Below are positions 7,548-16,357 of a stretch of DNA of 64,000 nucleotides, piece by piece. The notes under the pieces are model-generated. The model was given only the letters and a program-made list of their open reading frames with translations. It was not told the DNA's origin and made no database searches. The number at the start of each line of letters is the position of its first letter. The first letter of the stretch is position 1. Source of the DNA: VXYL01 sp965203685 (GTDB lineage: Bacteria; Pseudomonadota; Gammaproteobacteria; Pseudomonadales; Azotimanducaceae). The DNA lies in the NCBI GenBank assembly GCA_965203685.1, contig OZ241908.1, positions 1 through 64,000 of the forward strand, given 5' to 3'. The position numbers were made by a program, and so were the translations under genes.

Positions 7548-8618
7548 ATGCCTCTGCGTCTCTACAGCCACGAGATCGCGTTCCACACGCCGTACCTGGC
7601 CATGCTTGCCAAGGAAGCGGCTGCCGGCTTCGCGGAGGCACGTGCACGTTTTGCGCGCGTGCCGCAATTCGCCGACCTCGACCCGTTGCGCGCCACTCTC
7701 GTCGAAGCACTCGAGGTCAGCGCTGTCGAGCACGGCTTCGCCGACTGGCGCGAAATGGAACTCCGCTTGCGCGCCATCCAGTCCGGTTCCGATGAGCGCT
7801 CGATCGACTTCTTCCACAAGGTGGAGGGTGCCGACTTGGCCGCCGTCACCGCACACCTGGACGCGGACCCTGCACTCGTCAATGCCGTGGCCTCAACGCA
7901 GAAGTCGGCGCTGCACAGCGTTGGCTCGGCGGCGATGGCCGAATTGCTGCTGCAGCGGGGCGCGGATCCGCGCATTGAGACCATGCTGCCGGGTGGGACG
8001 GCGCTCATGCACGCGATCATCTGGGGCTGGCCTGACGTCGCACGCGTCATCGCGGCCCGCGACCGAGCACCGGACAACCTGCGCGTGGCCGCGGGCCTGA
8101 ACGACGTCGACGCGATCGACGAGGCCTTCGATCTCGACGGCAACCTGAACCCCTCCGCCAAGGCGAACCGCGCGTACTACCGCCCGAACTACGGTTGGTT
8201 TCCATGGGCCACCAGAGACGACGACCAGGAAGTCCTCGACGAGGCCCTGATTCTCGCCGCCACCAACGGTCACCTCGAAGCCGCCAAGGCTCTGGTCGCG
8301 AGGGGCGCTGAAATCGACGGTCGCGCCTACGAAACCACGCCGTTGCTCCGCGCCACGTTCCGCAATCGCATCGAGATGGTCGATTGGCTCCTGGACCAAG
8401 GCGCCGACCCGAACGGCACGGGTTGGCTCGGCGGTCACGCGAAAGGCGTCACGGCCTTCCACCTGGCGGCTTCAGATGGTCGCGTGGAGATCATCGAACG
8501 GTTGCAGCGTGCGGGTGCTGATCCGCGCGCGACGGACGACCTGTACAACGGCACACCGTCAAGCTGGGCACGGTTCCACGGCCACCCGCAGTTGGCGGAC
8601 GAACTCGCCAAGGCGTAG
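7548..8618 (+). CDS. ankyrin-repeat protein, cytoplasmic
   Basis: This 356-residue protein has no signal peptide. The N-terminal 90 residues are helical and unrecognised, and contain ADWREMELRLRAI. From about residue 93 come ankyrin-type repeats, for example SALHSVGSAAMAELLLQRGAD, LILAATNGHLEAAKALVARGAE and TAFHLAASDGRVEIIERLQRAGAD. The stretch LDEALILAATNGHLEAAKAL is typical of this ankyrin subfamily. Ankyrin repeats bind proteins and do not show an enzymatic role. The gene is divergent from the sulfatase, ends eight bases before the convergent arginine dihydrolase gene, and may share regulation with the sulfatase through the intervening palindrome. Confidence 0.8.
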   Translation: MPLRLYSHEIAFHTPYLAMLAKEAAAGFAEARARFARVPQFADLDPLRATLVEALEVSAVEHGFADWREMELRLRAIQSGSDERSIDFFHKVEGADLAAVTAHLDADPALVNAVASTQKSALHSVGSAAMAELLLQRGADPRIETMLPGGTALMHAIIWGWPDVARVIAARDRAPDNLRVAAGLNDVDAIDEAFDLDGNLNPSAKANRAYYRPNYGWFPWATRDDDQEVLDEALILAATNGHLEAAKALVARGAEIDGRAYETTPLLRATFRNRIEMVDWLLDQGADPNGTGWLGGHAKGVTAFHLAASDGRVEIIERLQRAGADPRATDDLYNGTPSSWARFHGHPQLADELAKA

Positions 8619-8626
8619 AGGCGCCC

Positions 8627-10699
8627 TCACTCGGCGCCCAAACCCCGCGCCAGGAGATTCAGGAACAACCCTACATCGGTGACGATGCCCGTTGACTCGA
8701 TGCTACCGCGGTCCGCGAGCTTGGTGGCCACGGCGGGGTTGATGTCCACGCACACGAGTCGCACGCCAGCAGGCGTCATGTTGCCCGTGCCGATGGCGTG
8801 CAGCATTGTGGACAGCATGAGGATCAGGTCCGCGCCTTCGATCAGATCCGCGTAGGCTGCCTGCGCGGCGACCAGGTCCATGTGGGTATCCGGGAGCGGT
8901 CCGTCGTCGCGGATCGAGCCCGCGAGGGCGTAGGGTACGTTGGCTTTCACGCACTCGTACATGATGCCGCCGGTGACGATGCCGTCCTCCACCGCCCGGG
9001 CAATGGAACCGGCCGCACGGATGCGGTTGATGGTCTTGAGATGGTGCCGGTGGCCACCCTGGACGCCCGTTCCGCGGTTGAGATCAACGCCGAGCGACGT
9101 GCCGAACAGGTTGGTCTCCAAGTCGTGAACCGGCAGCGCGTTTCCAGTCAGGAGAGCCTGCACGTAGCCCGCGCGAATGAGTGCCGCGAGGTGTGGGCCG
9201 CCTCCGGTGTGGATCACCACGGGCCCGGCGACCACGACGATGCGTCCGTCTCGAGACCGGATGCGGCGCATCTCGAAGGCGAGTTCCTCGATCTGGACCT
9301 CCGCCCGGCGTTCGGTGGTCACCTGGGACGACATGAATGCGAATCCGCCCTGGGCGCGGCGCGGATCCGGCATGTGTACGCGGACGCCGGCCTCGCCGCA
9401 AACGACCTTGTCGCCGCGGCGAAGGTCGCGCATCAAGGTGCAGCGGGCGCCCGCATCGTCGACCACGATCGCTGCATCCATTCGCTGGCGGGCCACGCGA
9501 ACCCACTCGTTGCCGATGCGCACATCGGTCGGATAGATCGTCGAACAGCAAAAGTCGTCCGGCGCCACGCCGTCGCGTTCCACGTCGACTAGCGTCGCCG
9601 CGTCCTGCTCGCTCGCCAGCACCGCGCCGAAGGGCCGCAGTAGGTCGAGCGTCCGGCCAAGCCGTGGCTGGGTCGGGGCACTGACCGTGAACCGGACGCG
9701 GCTGGTCTGGTCGCCGCGTTCACCGGCGTGGAACCGTTCAAGACGAAAACTGCCGCCGGAACGATTGACGGCCTCGAAGGCGTTCGTCAGCACGCCCTCG
9801 TCGAGTAAGTGGCCTTCCATCTCCACCGTCTGCGAGCGGATCGGGGACGCCACGGCCGGGCGCTTCGCGAAGTCGGCGGGCTCGTCCTGATCCAGCATCA
9901 AGGTCAGGCACTTGGCGGCGCCCCCGGCCTTGATGAACTCGGAGAGCGGTGTGGTGACGACTGCGAATCCCCACGCTTCGAGGCGGCGGCGCAGTTCGGT
10001 GCTGGCGTGGCTCGTGATTAGCGTTTTGCCGAGGCGCACGGCATTGCAGGCGAAGGCGAAGGCGTCCTCGTCATCCACCTCGATGCGGGCATCGCACGGC
10101 ACGTGGGATTGGATCAGGCGTTGCGACTGGTGGTCGAACGCCGGCGGGTAGTAGATCACGCGCCGGCCCGGCAGCGGCACGAAACAGGTGTCCAAGTGGT
10201 AGAAGCGCGGATCGACCAACCGCAGCGACAGCACGCGTACGCGAAGACGTTCGGCCAGTGCCCGATGGGACTCAAGGCTGGTGCGGACGCCGTAGCCGGC
10301 CCACAGCAGGGGCTCCGAGCCGGGTTGCGGCCACCAGAGCGCATCGCCTTCGCCTTCGAATGCGAGGTCGGGATCGATTTCGGCGATCTCGAAGCCCGCC
10401 TCCGCGGCCCAGTGCGTATACAGCGGCGGCTCCGGCTCGCGTTGCGCGACGCTGAACGTGGACGGCACGAAGGTCCCGTCGAGGACAAGCCCGGCGTTGG
10501 CAGCGAAGCACATGTCGGGCAGTCCCGACACCGGTTCGATCGCGGTCACCTCGGCGTGCTCCTCGAGGATGCCGACGAGCGCGTCCCATTGGCGGCGGGC
10601 GCGGGTCGACGTCGCCGCGCCAACGTTGCCCGCCATCCATGGATTGATGACGTACTCGACGCCGAAATGGGTGGGTGGACATACGAGTACGCGGCTCAT
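8627..10699 (-). CDS. AgrE/ArgZ-type arginine dihydrolase fused to ornithine cyclodeaminase-like domain
   Basis: The protein has 690 residues from the ATG at 10699, which follows GGGGGAG; an ATG at 10732 would add 11 residues. Residues 1-270 are a pentein (amidinotransferase-fold) domain with NAG at 68-70, EGD at 118-120, His168 in YHLDTCF and Cys264 in GGAAKCLTL. These are the expected catalytic positions. A middle LOR/SDH-type conserved domain follows (SQTVEMEGHLLDEGVLTNAF). The C-terminal domain, with HTGGGPHLAALIRAGY, GIMYECVKANVPY and LMLSTMLHAIGTGNM, matches the ornithine cyclodeaminase half of cyanobacterial AgrE. Such enzymes turn arginine to ornithine plus CO2 and ammonia, then ornithine to proline. 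The architecture and size fit the roughly 700-residue cyanobacterial proteins. It stands alone here and may support nitrogen recycling. Confidence 0.85.
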   Translation of the reverse strand: MSRVLVCPPTHFGVEYVINPWMAGNVGAATSTRARRQWDALVGILEEHAEVTAIEPVSGLPDMCFAANAGLVLDGTFVPSTFSVAQREPEPPLYTHWAAEAGFEIAEIDPDLAFEGEGDALWWPQPGSEPLLWAGYGVRTSLESHRALAERLRVRVLSLRLVDPRFYHLDTCFVPLPGRRVIYYPPAFDHQSQRLIQSHVPCDARIEVDDEDAFAFACNAVRLGKTLITSHASTELRRRLEAWGFAVVTTPLSEFIKAGGAAKCLTLMLDQDEPADFAKRPAVASPIRSQTVEMEGHLLDEGVLTNAFEAVNRSGGSFRLERFHAGERGDQTSRVRFTVSAPTQPRLGRTLDLLRPFGAVLASEQDAATLVDVERDGVAPDDFCCSTIYPTDVRIGNEWVRVARQRMDAAIVVDDAGARCTLMRDLRRGDKVVCGEAGVRVHMPDPRRAQGGFAFMSSQVTTERRAEVQIEELAFEMRRIRSRDGRIVVVAGPVVIHTGGGPHLAALIRAGYVQALLTGNALPVHDLETNLFGTSLGVDLNRGTGVQGGHRHHLKTINRIRAAGSIARAVEDGIVTGGIMYECVKANVPYALAGSIRDDGPLPDTHMDLVAAQAAYADLIEGADLILMLSTMLHAIGTGNMTPAGVRLVCVDINPAVATKLADRGSIESTGIVTDVGLFLNLLARGLGAE

Positions 10700-10923
10700 G
10701 GGCTCCCCCTGGTTGTCGGCGACTCGGTGCATCGGAGAGCTATTCTGCTCGGATCGTTGACGGTTTCTAGGGCGTCCATTAGGGTGCCCATGCGTTGTTT
10801 GCCTCTTTGTTCATCGACAGTTCAGACCATGACCAGTTCCACTAAGCGGCGCCTCCTTTGCAGGCTTGCCACCATGTCGAAATCAGGGACAACTGATGGC
10901 CCAATGCTGCTAGCGAGGGAGGA

Positions 10924-13182
10924 ATGACCGTGGACGACGAGTCTGGCAACCAATGGATCGGCAAGCGCACGATTCGCCCCGACGGCGAGGACAAGGTGAC
11001 AGGCCGGGCGGCGTTCGGCGCCGATTTCACGCAGGCAGGCATGCTCTGGGGCAAGGTGCTGCGCAGCCCGCATCCACACGCCCGCATCCGATCGATCAAC
11101 CTGGACCGCGCAGCGGCGGCGCCCGGGGTGAAGGCCGTGATGTCGGGTGCCGACTTGGTGGACTTCCCGCTCGACACGCCGGTGACGGTCGGTCCCGCCG
11201 ACATGCGCTTCGTCAGCCGCAATGTCATGGCGCGCGACAAGGCACTCTACGCGGGTCACGCCGTTGCGGCAGTGGCGGCGACCACCGCCCAAGCCGCCGA
11301 AGCCGCGCTGGAACTCGTCGACGTCGACTACGAACCGCTGCCCTGGGTCATCGACGTCGACGAGGCGATGGGTGCCGATGCACCCGTACTCCACGATTTC
11401 CTGCGGACCGACGGCGACGATACGGCACCGGATGCGCCGACGAACGTGGCGAGCCGCATGGCCTTCACACTCGGGGACGTGGACGATGCCTTTGCGGAGG
11501 CTGATGTCGTCATCGAGCGGCACTTCAAAACCAGGCCCGTCCACCAGGGGTATATCGAGCCGCATGCGTGCCTTGTCAGCGTGGCGGCAGACGGGCGCGC
11601 AACGATCTGGAGCTCGAGCCAGGGGCAGTTCATGGTCCGCAACGCCACCGCGAAGATGACCGGCGCGCGACTGTCCGACATCCGTGCGATCCCGGCGGAA
11701 ATCGGTGGCGGATTCGGCGGCAAGACCATCGTCTACCTCGAGCCGCTGGCCTATACGCTCTCGCGCAAGGCCGGTGCCCCGGTGAAGATGGTGATGACGC
11801 GCGAGGAGGTGTTTCGCGCCACGGGACCGACCGCGGGATCGTCGAATACGATCAAGATCGGCGCCCGCCGCGACGGACGAATCGTGGCTGCCGAGGCCAC
11901 GTTCCGTTTCCAGGCGGGCGCATTCCCGGGTTCTCCCGTGCGTGCAGCGTGCAATTGCTCGTTCGCGCCCTATGCCATCGACAACGTCAAGGTGGTCGGC
12001 TACGACGTGGTGGCGAACCGGCCGAAGTGCAACGCCTACCGGGCACCCGGCTCACCCATCGCCGCGTTCGGGGTGGAATCGGTGATCGACGAACTGGCGC
12101 GGGAACTCGACATCGACCCCATCGAACTCCGCCTCAAGAACGCTGCGCGGGAGGGCACGCGGGCCGCGTACGGGCCGACGTTCCGCCGGATTGGCTTCGA
12201 AGAAACGCTCAAGGCCGCCCAGGCTCATCCGCACTACGCGTCGCGCAAGAACGGTCAGGGCCGCGGCGTGGCCTGCGGCTTCTGGTTCAACGTCGGGGGC
12301 GAGTCGAGTGCCAATGTCAACGTCAACGAGGACGGCACGGTAGCGGTAACCACCGGCCACCCCGACATCGGCGGTTCGCGCGCGTCCATGGTAAACATCG
12401 TGGCCGAGACGCTGGGCATCCACTACCGGAACGTCAGCGCGCAAGTTGGCGACACCAACACCATCGGTTTCAGCGCCACCACCGGCGGCAGCCGAGTGAC
12501 GTTTTCGGCGGGGACGGCGGTTTCGGAGGCAACGGAGCGCGTGGTCAAGCAGCTACGTGAGCGTGCCGCGATGCTCTGGGACATCGATCCCGAAGCGGTC
12601 GACTGGAAGAACGGCCACGCCCATCCGGCGGGCGCCAACGCAGGTGACTTCGAGCCGCTGTCACTCGCGGACTTGGCCGCGAAGGCGGCGCAGACCGGTG
12701 GCCCGATCGCTGCGCAGGTGTCGGTCAATGCGCAAGGGGCGGCGCCCGCGTTCGCGACCCACGTCTGCGACGTCGAGGTCGACGAAGAAACCGGCCGCGT
12801 CGAGGTGGTCCGCTACACCGCGGTACAGGATGCTGGCCGGGCGATCCACCCGGGCTACGTGGAGGGCCAGATGCAGGGCGGTGTCGCCCAGGGCATCGGC
12901 TGGGCGCTCAACGAGGAGTACATCTTCGACGACGCGGGCCAACTCGACAATCCAGGCTTCCTGGACTACCGCATGCCCGTGGCATCGGACCTCCCGATGA
13001 TCGACACCGTGGTCGTCGAGGTGCCGAACGACGCGCATCCGCACGGCGTTCGGGGTGTCGGCGAAGTGCCGATCGCGCCGCCGATGGCGGCGGTCGCGAA
13101 CGCGATCCACGACGCGGTCGGTCTGCGCCTGCGGGAGTTGCCCATGTCGCCGCCGAAGGTGCTGGCGGCCCTGGAGGAGTAA
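10924..13182 (+). CDS. molybdenum-binding large subunit of a xanthine dehydrogenase/aldehyde oxidase family hydroxylase
   Basis: This 752-residue protein follows a good ribosome site (AGGGAGGA, then ATG at 10924). The start RTIRPDGEDKVTGRAAFGADF is typical of the CoxL/XdhA large subunit. The molybdopterin motif GGGFGGKT and the C-terminal catalytic glutamate (Glu714 in GVGEVP) are present. The AYRAPG motif replaces the AYRCSFR signature of form I carbon monoxide dehydrogenase, so CO oxidation is unlikely. A partner FAD subunit and a [2Fe-2S] subunit, normally encoded alongside, are both absent from the window. The protein must therefore pair with subunits encoded elsewhere or act differently. 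The upstream gap of about 220 bases shows nothing clear. Confidence 0.85.
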   Translation: MTVDDESGNQWIGKRTIRPDGEDKVTGRAAFGADFTQAGMLWGKVLRSPHPHARIRSINLDRAAAAPGVKAVMSGADLVDFPLDTPVTVGPADMRFVSRNVMARDKALYAGHAVAAVAATTAQAAEAALELVDVDYEPLPWVIDVDEAMGADAPVLHDFLRTDGDDTAPDAPTNVASRMAFTLGDVDDAFAEADVVIERHFKTRPVHQGYIEPHACLVSVAADGRATIWSSSQGQFMVRNATAKMTGARLSDIRAIPAEIGGGFGGKTIVYLEPLAYTLSRKAGAPVKMVMTREEVFRATGPTAGSSNTIKIGARRDGRIVAAEATFRFQAGAFPGSPVRAACNCSFAPYAIDNVKVVGYDVVANRPKCNAYRAPGSPIAAFGVESVIDELARELDIDPIELRLKNAAREGTRAAYGPTFRRIGFEETLKAAQAHPHYASRKNGQGRGVACGFWFNVGGESSANVNVNEDGTVAVTTGHPDIGGSRASMVNIVAETLGIHYRNVSAQVGDTNTIGFSATTGGSRVTFSAGTAVSEATERVVKQLRERAAMLWDIDPEAVDWKNGHAHPAGANAGDFEPLSLADLAAKAAQTGGPIAAQVSVNAQGAAPAFATHVCDVEVDEETGRVEVVRYTAVQDAGRAIHPGYVEGQMQGGVAQGIGWALNEEYIFDDAGQLDNPGFLDYRMPVASDLPMIDTVVVEVPNDAHPHGVRGVGEVPIAPPMAAVANAIHDAVGLRLRELPMSPPKVLAALEE

Positions 13183-13210
13183 CGCGGCGCGTTGTCCGAA
13201 GCTGCGTTAC
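13179..13210. terminator. possible bidirectional terminator between convergent genes
   Basis: GTAACGC at 13179-13185 and GCGTTAC at 13204-13210 form a seven-pair stem that encloses 18 bases and includes the stop codons of both convergent genes. The loop is long and no U-tract follows, so a terminator role is only a positional inference. Confidence 0.25.
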
Positions 13211-13977
13211 CAGTTCTCCACCCACGGTCGCAGTACGACCTCGAACGCCCAGGTCGACCGGTGCTGCTGGTGCAACTGCAGGTACAGATCCGCGATTCGA
13301 TCGGGGTCGGCCATGTTGTCGTCTACTGACGTCCCGGCCATGCGATGCGCGCGGGTGCCGTCCGGTTGCGTCCAGCCGATGGCGGCGTCGATGGGCACGC
13401 TGGCGATGTGGATGCCCTGCGGCATCAGTTCCCTCGCCATGCTCTCGGCCAGTCCCGACTTCGCTTGGCAGGCCATGGCGAAGGCGCCGCTACGCGCATA
13501 GCCCTTCTTCGCGGCGCTGGCGTTGGTGAAGATGATCGTACCGCGATGGCCGTCTCCGGCGGCATCCGCCGGACCGGCGAGCATCCGTTGCGTGGCTTGC
13601 TGCGCGACTAGGAAGGCGCTGTAGGGCGAGTTCATCATCACTTCGTGAACCAGCTTGGGATCCGCCTCCGCGATGCCTTTGCGGAAGATGTCGCGCATCC
13701 GGCCGTCGATGTTGTGGACCACCAGGGCGGGATTGCCGAGATCCGCCTCGACCGCCTCGAACAGCGCACTCACCGCGTCTGGATCAGCCGCATCGCAGGC
13801 GTAGTTGGTGACGTCGTATGCGGCTGCGAGTTCAGTGAGCGCGGGCTTGTCGGGCGTCCGCGCCGCTATGGCGACGCGCATGCCGTTGCCGCAAAACAAA
13901 CGGGCGCAGCTTGCGCTGATGCCCGGACCGCCGCCGACGATCAATGCGACGTTCTTGCTCGATTCAGTTGATGCCAT
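13207..13977 (-). CDS. SDR-family protein lacking the catalytic tyrosine
   Basis: The protein has 256 residues with a Rossmann start (VALIVGGGPGISAS) resembling the TGxxxGxG motif of short-chain dehydrogenases, and an HNIDG segment in place of NNAG. The catalytic YxxxK is not intact: Lys173 is present (ACQAKSG) but the residue four before it is Ala169. The protein ends WAFEVVLRPWVENW, much like the SDR at 38983-39699 (WSFEVDVRTSQERW), so both belong to one divergent subfamily whose members often lack the tyrosine. It overlaps the end of the transporter gene by 14 bases, which suggests one transcript. The function is unknown. Confidence 0.8.
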   Translation of the reverse strand: MASTESSKNVALIVGGGPGISASCARLFCGNGMRVAIAARTPDKPALTELAAAYDVTNYACDAADPDAVSALFEAVEADLGNPALVVHNIDGRMRDIFRKGIAEADPKLVHEVMMNSPYSAFLVAQQATQRMLAGPADAAGDGHRGTIIFTNASAAKKGYARSGAFAMACQAKSGLAESMARELMPQGIHIASVPIDAAIGWTQPDGTRAHRMAGTSVDDNMADPDRIADLYLQLHQQHRSTWAFEVVLRPWVENW

Positions 13978-15217
13978 GGGATTTCCTTGGTTGATTCATG
14001 GGAGCGCCTTCGACAGGCGTGTCCGTGACTGCAATTCGACGACCAATCCACACGAGCACGCCGAGCGATGGCGTCACCATCAGCGCGGTAATGACGAAGA
14101 ACGCTGCCCAGGCGCCGCCCAGCGCGTCGACGATGATGCCGCTGCTCGCGGCGAGAACAGTGCGCCCGGAGTTGCCGAGTGAGGCCAACGCCCCGTATTG
14201 GGCGGCTGTGTGAAGGCGGCTGGTGTAGTAGGAGATGAACGCCACGAAGGCGACGGTCGAGAACGCTGACGTCACGCCGTCGGCGACCACGGCGAAGGCC
14301 AGCACGCGCGTGTCCGGCCCGACCACCGCGATCCAGGCGAACAGGAGATTGGTGGCCGCCATGGCGATGCCTGCCAGGAACAATCCCCGGACTACGCCGA
14401 AACGTCCGGTCAAAATCGCGGCTGCTAGCGCGCAGACCATGGTGACCAGCCAACCTAGGCCTTTCGAGTACGTGCCGATGTCCGCGTTGCTGAAGCCGAC
14501 CTCAATGTAGAACCTGATCACCATGCGGCCGAGGAAGGCTTCGCCGATCTTGAACAGGAAGATGAACGCCAACAGGCCGAGGGCCAGTTGCACCCCGTTG
14601 CGGCGAAAGAACTCGGCGACGGCGTCGAGGTACGTGTCCCGCACCCACCGATCCATACGATGCCAATCGAACGCCACACCGGCGGGGCGCGGTGGCTCCG
14701 GAAACAAACGCCAGACCAAGAGCGTGATCGGTACCACCAGCACCGCTAGGCCGAGGTAGACGTTCGGCCAACCGATCGGGTCGGCGAGCCAGAACGCAAC
14801 TGTGCCCGGGAGGCTTGAACCCGTCACCCAGCCGCAGGTCGCCATCGCCGCCGCGTGTCCCAACAACTCGGGCTCGTCTTCGCCGATGACCGTGATCCGG
14901 TAGGCGTCGATCGCGAGGTCTTGCGTAGCCGACGCCGCGGCGATGCCGATTGCGATTAGGGCAGTCGCCGTCAGGCTGACTTGGGGCCCGGTGAGCGCCA
15001 GCAGCACCGCGAAGGCGATCAGCAGCCCTTGGCACGCGATGATCCACGAACGGCGTTGACCGAGGTGGCCGAGCACCGGTAGACGGACGTGGTCGACGAT
15101 GGGCGCCCACAGGAAATTGATCGTGTACAGGACGAGGACCGCGCCGAACAGGCCGACGCCGGTGCGCGACAGTCCGACTTCGGTGAGCCAGGCGTTCATG
15201 GCGGAACCGATCAGCAA
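13964..15217 (-). CDS. AmpG-like MFS transporter; N-terminus unresolved
   Basis: At least 417 residues with about twelve hydrophobic segments resemble the AmpG branch of the major facilitator superfamily (muropeptide permease-like). Examples are LYTINFLWAPIVDHVRLP and IAAASATQDLAIDAYR. The coordinates use a TTG at 15217, but coding similarity clearly continues upstream in frame to about 15330 (ALARALSDRRLWRIFLLGAASGYP, written here only as the region 15218-15295), which supplies the first helix. No ATG, GTG or TTG occurs in that extension. The true start may be an unusual codon such as ATC at 15343 or CTG at 15289, or a sequence error is present. The gene follows the amidohydrolase on the same strand. 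The transported substrate is unknown. Confidence 0.75.
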   Translation of the reverse strand: MLIGSAMNAWLTEVGLSRTGVGLFGAVLVLYTINFLWAPIVDHVRLPVLGHLGQRRSWIIACQGLLIAFAVLLALTGPQVSLTATALIAIGIAAASATQDLAIDAYRITVIGEDEPELLGHAAAMATCGWVTGSSLPGTVAFWLADPIGWPNVYLGLAVLVVPITLLVWRLFPEPPRPAGVAFDWHRMDRWVRDTYLDAVAEFFRRNGVQLALGLLAFIFLFKIGEAFLGRMVIRFYIEVGFSNADIGTYSKGLGWLVTMVCALAAAILTGRFGVVRGLFLAGIAMAATNLLFAWIAVVGPDTRVLAFAVVADGVTSAFSTVAFVAFISYYTSRLHTAAQYGALASLGNSGRTVLAASSGIIVDALGGAWAAFFVITALMVTPSLGVLVWIGRRIAVTDTPVEGAPMNQPRKSHGIN

Positions 15218-15329
15218 CCATGGGTAGCCGCTGGCCGCGCCGAGCAGGAAGATCCGCCAGAGCCGCCGGTCGCTCAGCGCGCGCGCCAGCGCGACGAACG
15301 ATGGCTTGTCGTCGGCCTCGGGTTGCGTA

Positions 15330-16328
15330 CTAGCCGACGTGATAGACGCGTACAGCCGTGTCGTGGAACACCGCCGCCTTTTCGGTTGCCGAGAAACCCG
15401 CGGCGATCTTCTTGAAGGAGTTGTACAGCACGCGGTAGCTGCAACTCACCTTGTCGACCGGGAAGTTGCTCTCGAACATGCAACGGTCCACGCCGAAGCA
15501 GTCGATCATGTGCATGTGGAAGTCGCGCGTGGCGGCGACGAGTTCGTCCGAGGTGGCCGGGCGTTCGCGCTTGTGGAATCCAAAGCCGTTGATCGCCATG
15601 ACTAGCCCGCCGAGCTTGGCGACGACGTTCGTGCACTTGGCGAGATCGCTGACGGCACCTTTCCAGTATTCGAAGATCTCCGAGCGCTTGCCCGCGTACG
15701 GGCCGATGCCGAGCGGTCCGCCGAAGTGGTCGAAGATGATCGGCTGATCGGGGAACGCCCGCGCAAGGTCTGTGAGGTCCGGGATCTGAGGGTGGTACAA
15801 CCAGCCGTCGAAGGTCATGCCGCGTTTGCCGAGTTCCGCGAAGCCTGCGCGAAAGGTCGGTTCTGCCATCATGCCTTGGGCGGGTGCGGTGTGGGAGTTG
15901 CGCACCTCGTCGCTTGCATCCCAGCCCGCCGCGTGCCGGATGCCGCGGAAACGGGGACTGGCCGCGGCGTGCGCATCAAGCACATCGCCGACCGCCGTCC
16001 CGAGGTTCAGGTCGGCGTAGCCCACGATGGCCGCGCACGCCCTCGCGTCGCCGTAGCCGCCGCTGGCGCTCATCGCCGCGATGCCGTTGACGAACTCGGT
16101 CTCGCCGACGGGTTTCAGCGCCTCGGGCCCGTCGGCGCGGTACATCGAGCCGCACTCCATGAACACCGTGGAGGTGACGTTGTGGCCGCTGCCGATGTCG
16201 CTCCGAAGCTCATCGAGCAGGTAGCGGCTCCCGGGGTAGTCCCACAGGTGGTGGTGCGGGTCGCAAATCGGCAGATCGGGCTCGATTACGTCTTCGGCGA
16301 CCTGGGCGAGCCATTCATTCCGGTCCAT
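15330..16328 (-). CDS. amidohydrolase-2 family metal-dependent hydrolase (lactonase-like)
   Basis: This 332-residue protein starts at an ATG at 16328. Its CDPHHHLWD motif is the HxH metal site of the amidohydrolase-2 family (PF04909), and DHFGG and MFESNFPVDK supply later active-site residues. Relatives include fuconolactonase, 2-pyrone-4,6-dicarboxylate lactonase and related TIM-barrel enzymes. The gene starts about 30 bases after the end of the formaldehyde dehydrogenase gene on the same strand and runs toward the transporter, so the three may form an operon. The substrate is unknown, probably a lactone or an aromatic-ring-derived acid. Confidence 0.85.
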   Translation of the reverse strand: MDRNEWLAQVAEDVIEPDLPICDPHHHLWDYPGSRYLLDELRSDIGSGHNVTSTVFMECGSMYRADGPEALKPVGETEFVNGIAAMSASGGYGDARACAAIVGYADLNLGTAVGDVLDAHAAASPRFRGIRHAAGWDASDEVRNSHTAPAQGMMAEPTFRAGFAELGKRGMTFDGWLYHPQIPDLTDLARAFPDQPIIFDHFGGPLGIGPYAGKRSEIFEYWKGAVSDLAKCTNVVAKLGGLVMAINGFGFHKRERPATSDELVAATRDFHMHMIDCFGVDRCMFESNFPVDKVSCSYRVLYNSFKKIAAGFSATEKAAVFHDTAVRVYHVG

Positions 16329-16357
16329 GGGCACGAATCCCGGTGTCCTAGCCACGC

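Noticed and set aside
10757..10785. TTGACG and TAGGGT with 17-base spacing as a promoter for the molybdenum hydroxylase gene
   Set aside because: The -10 match is poor and about 140 bases separate it from the gene; by eye it is no better than chance.
10924..13182. Form I carbon monoxide dehydrogenase large subunit (coxL)
   Set aside because: The AYRCSFR signature is replaced by AYRAPG and the small and medium subunit genes are absent.
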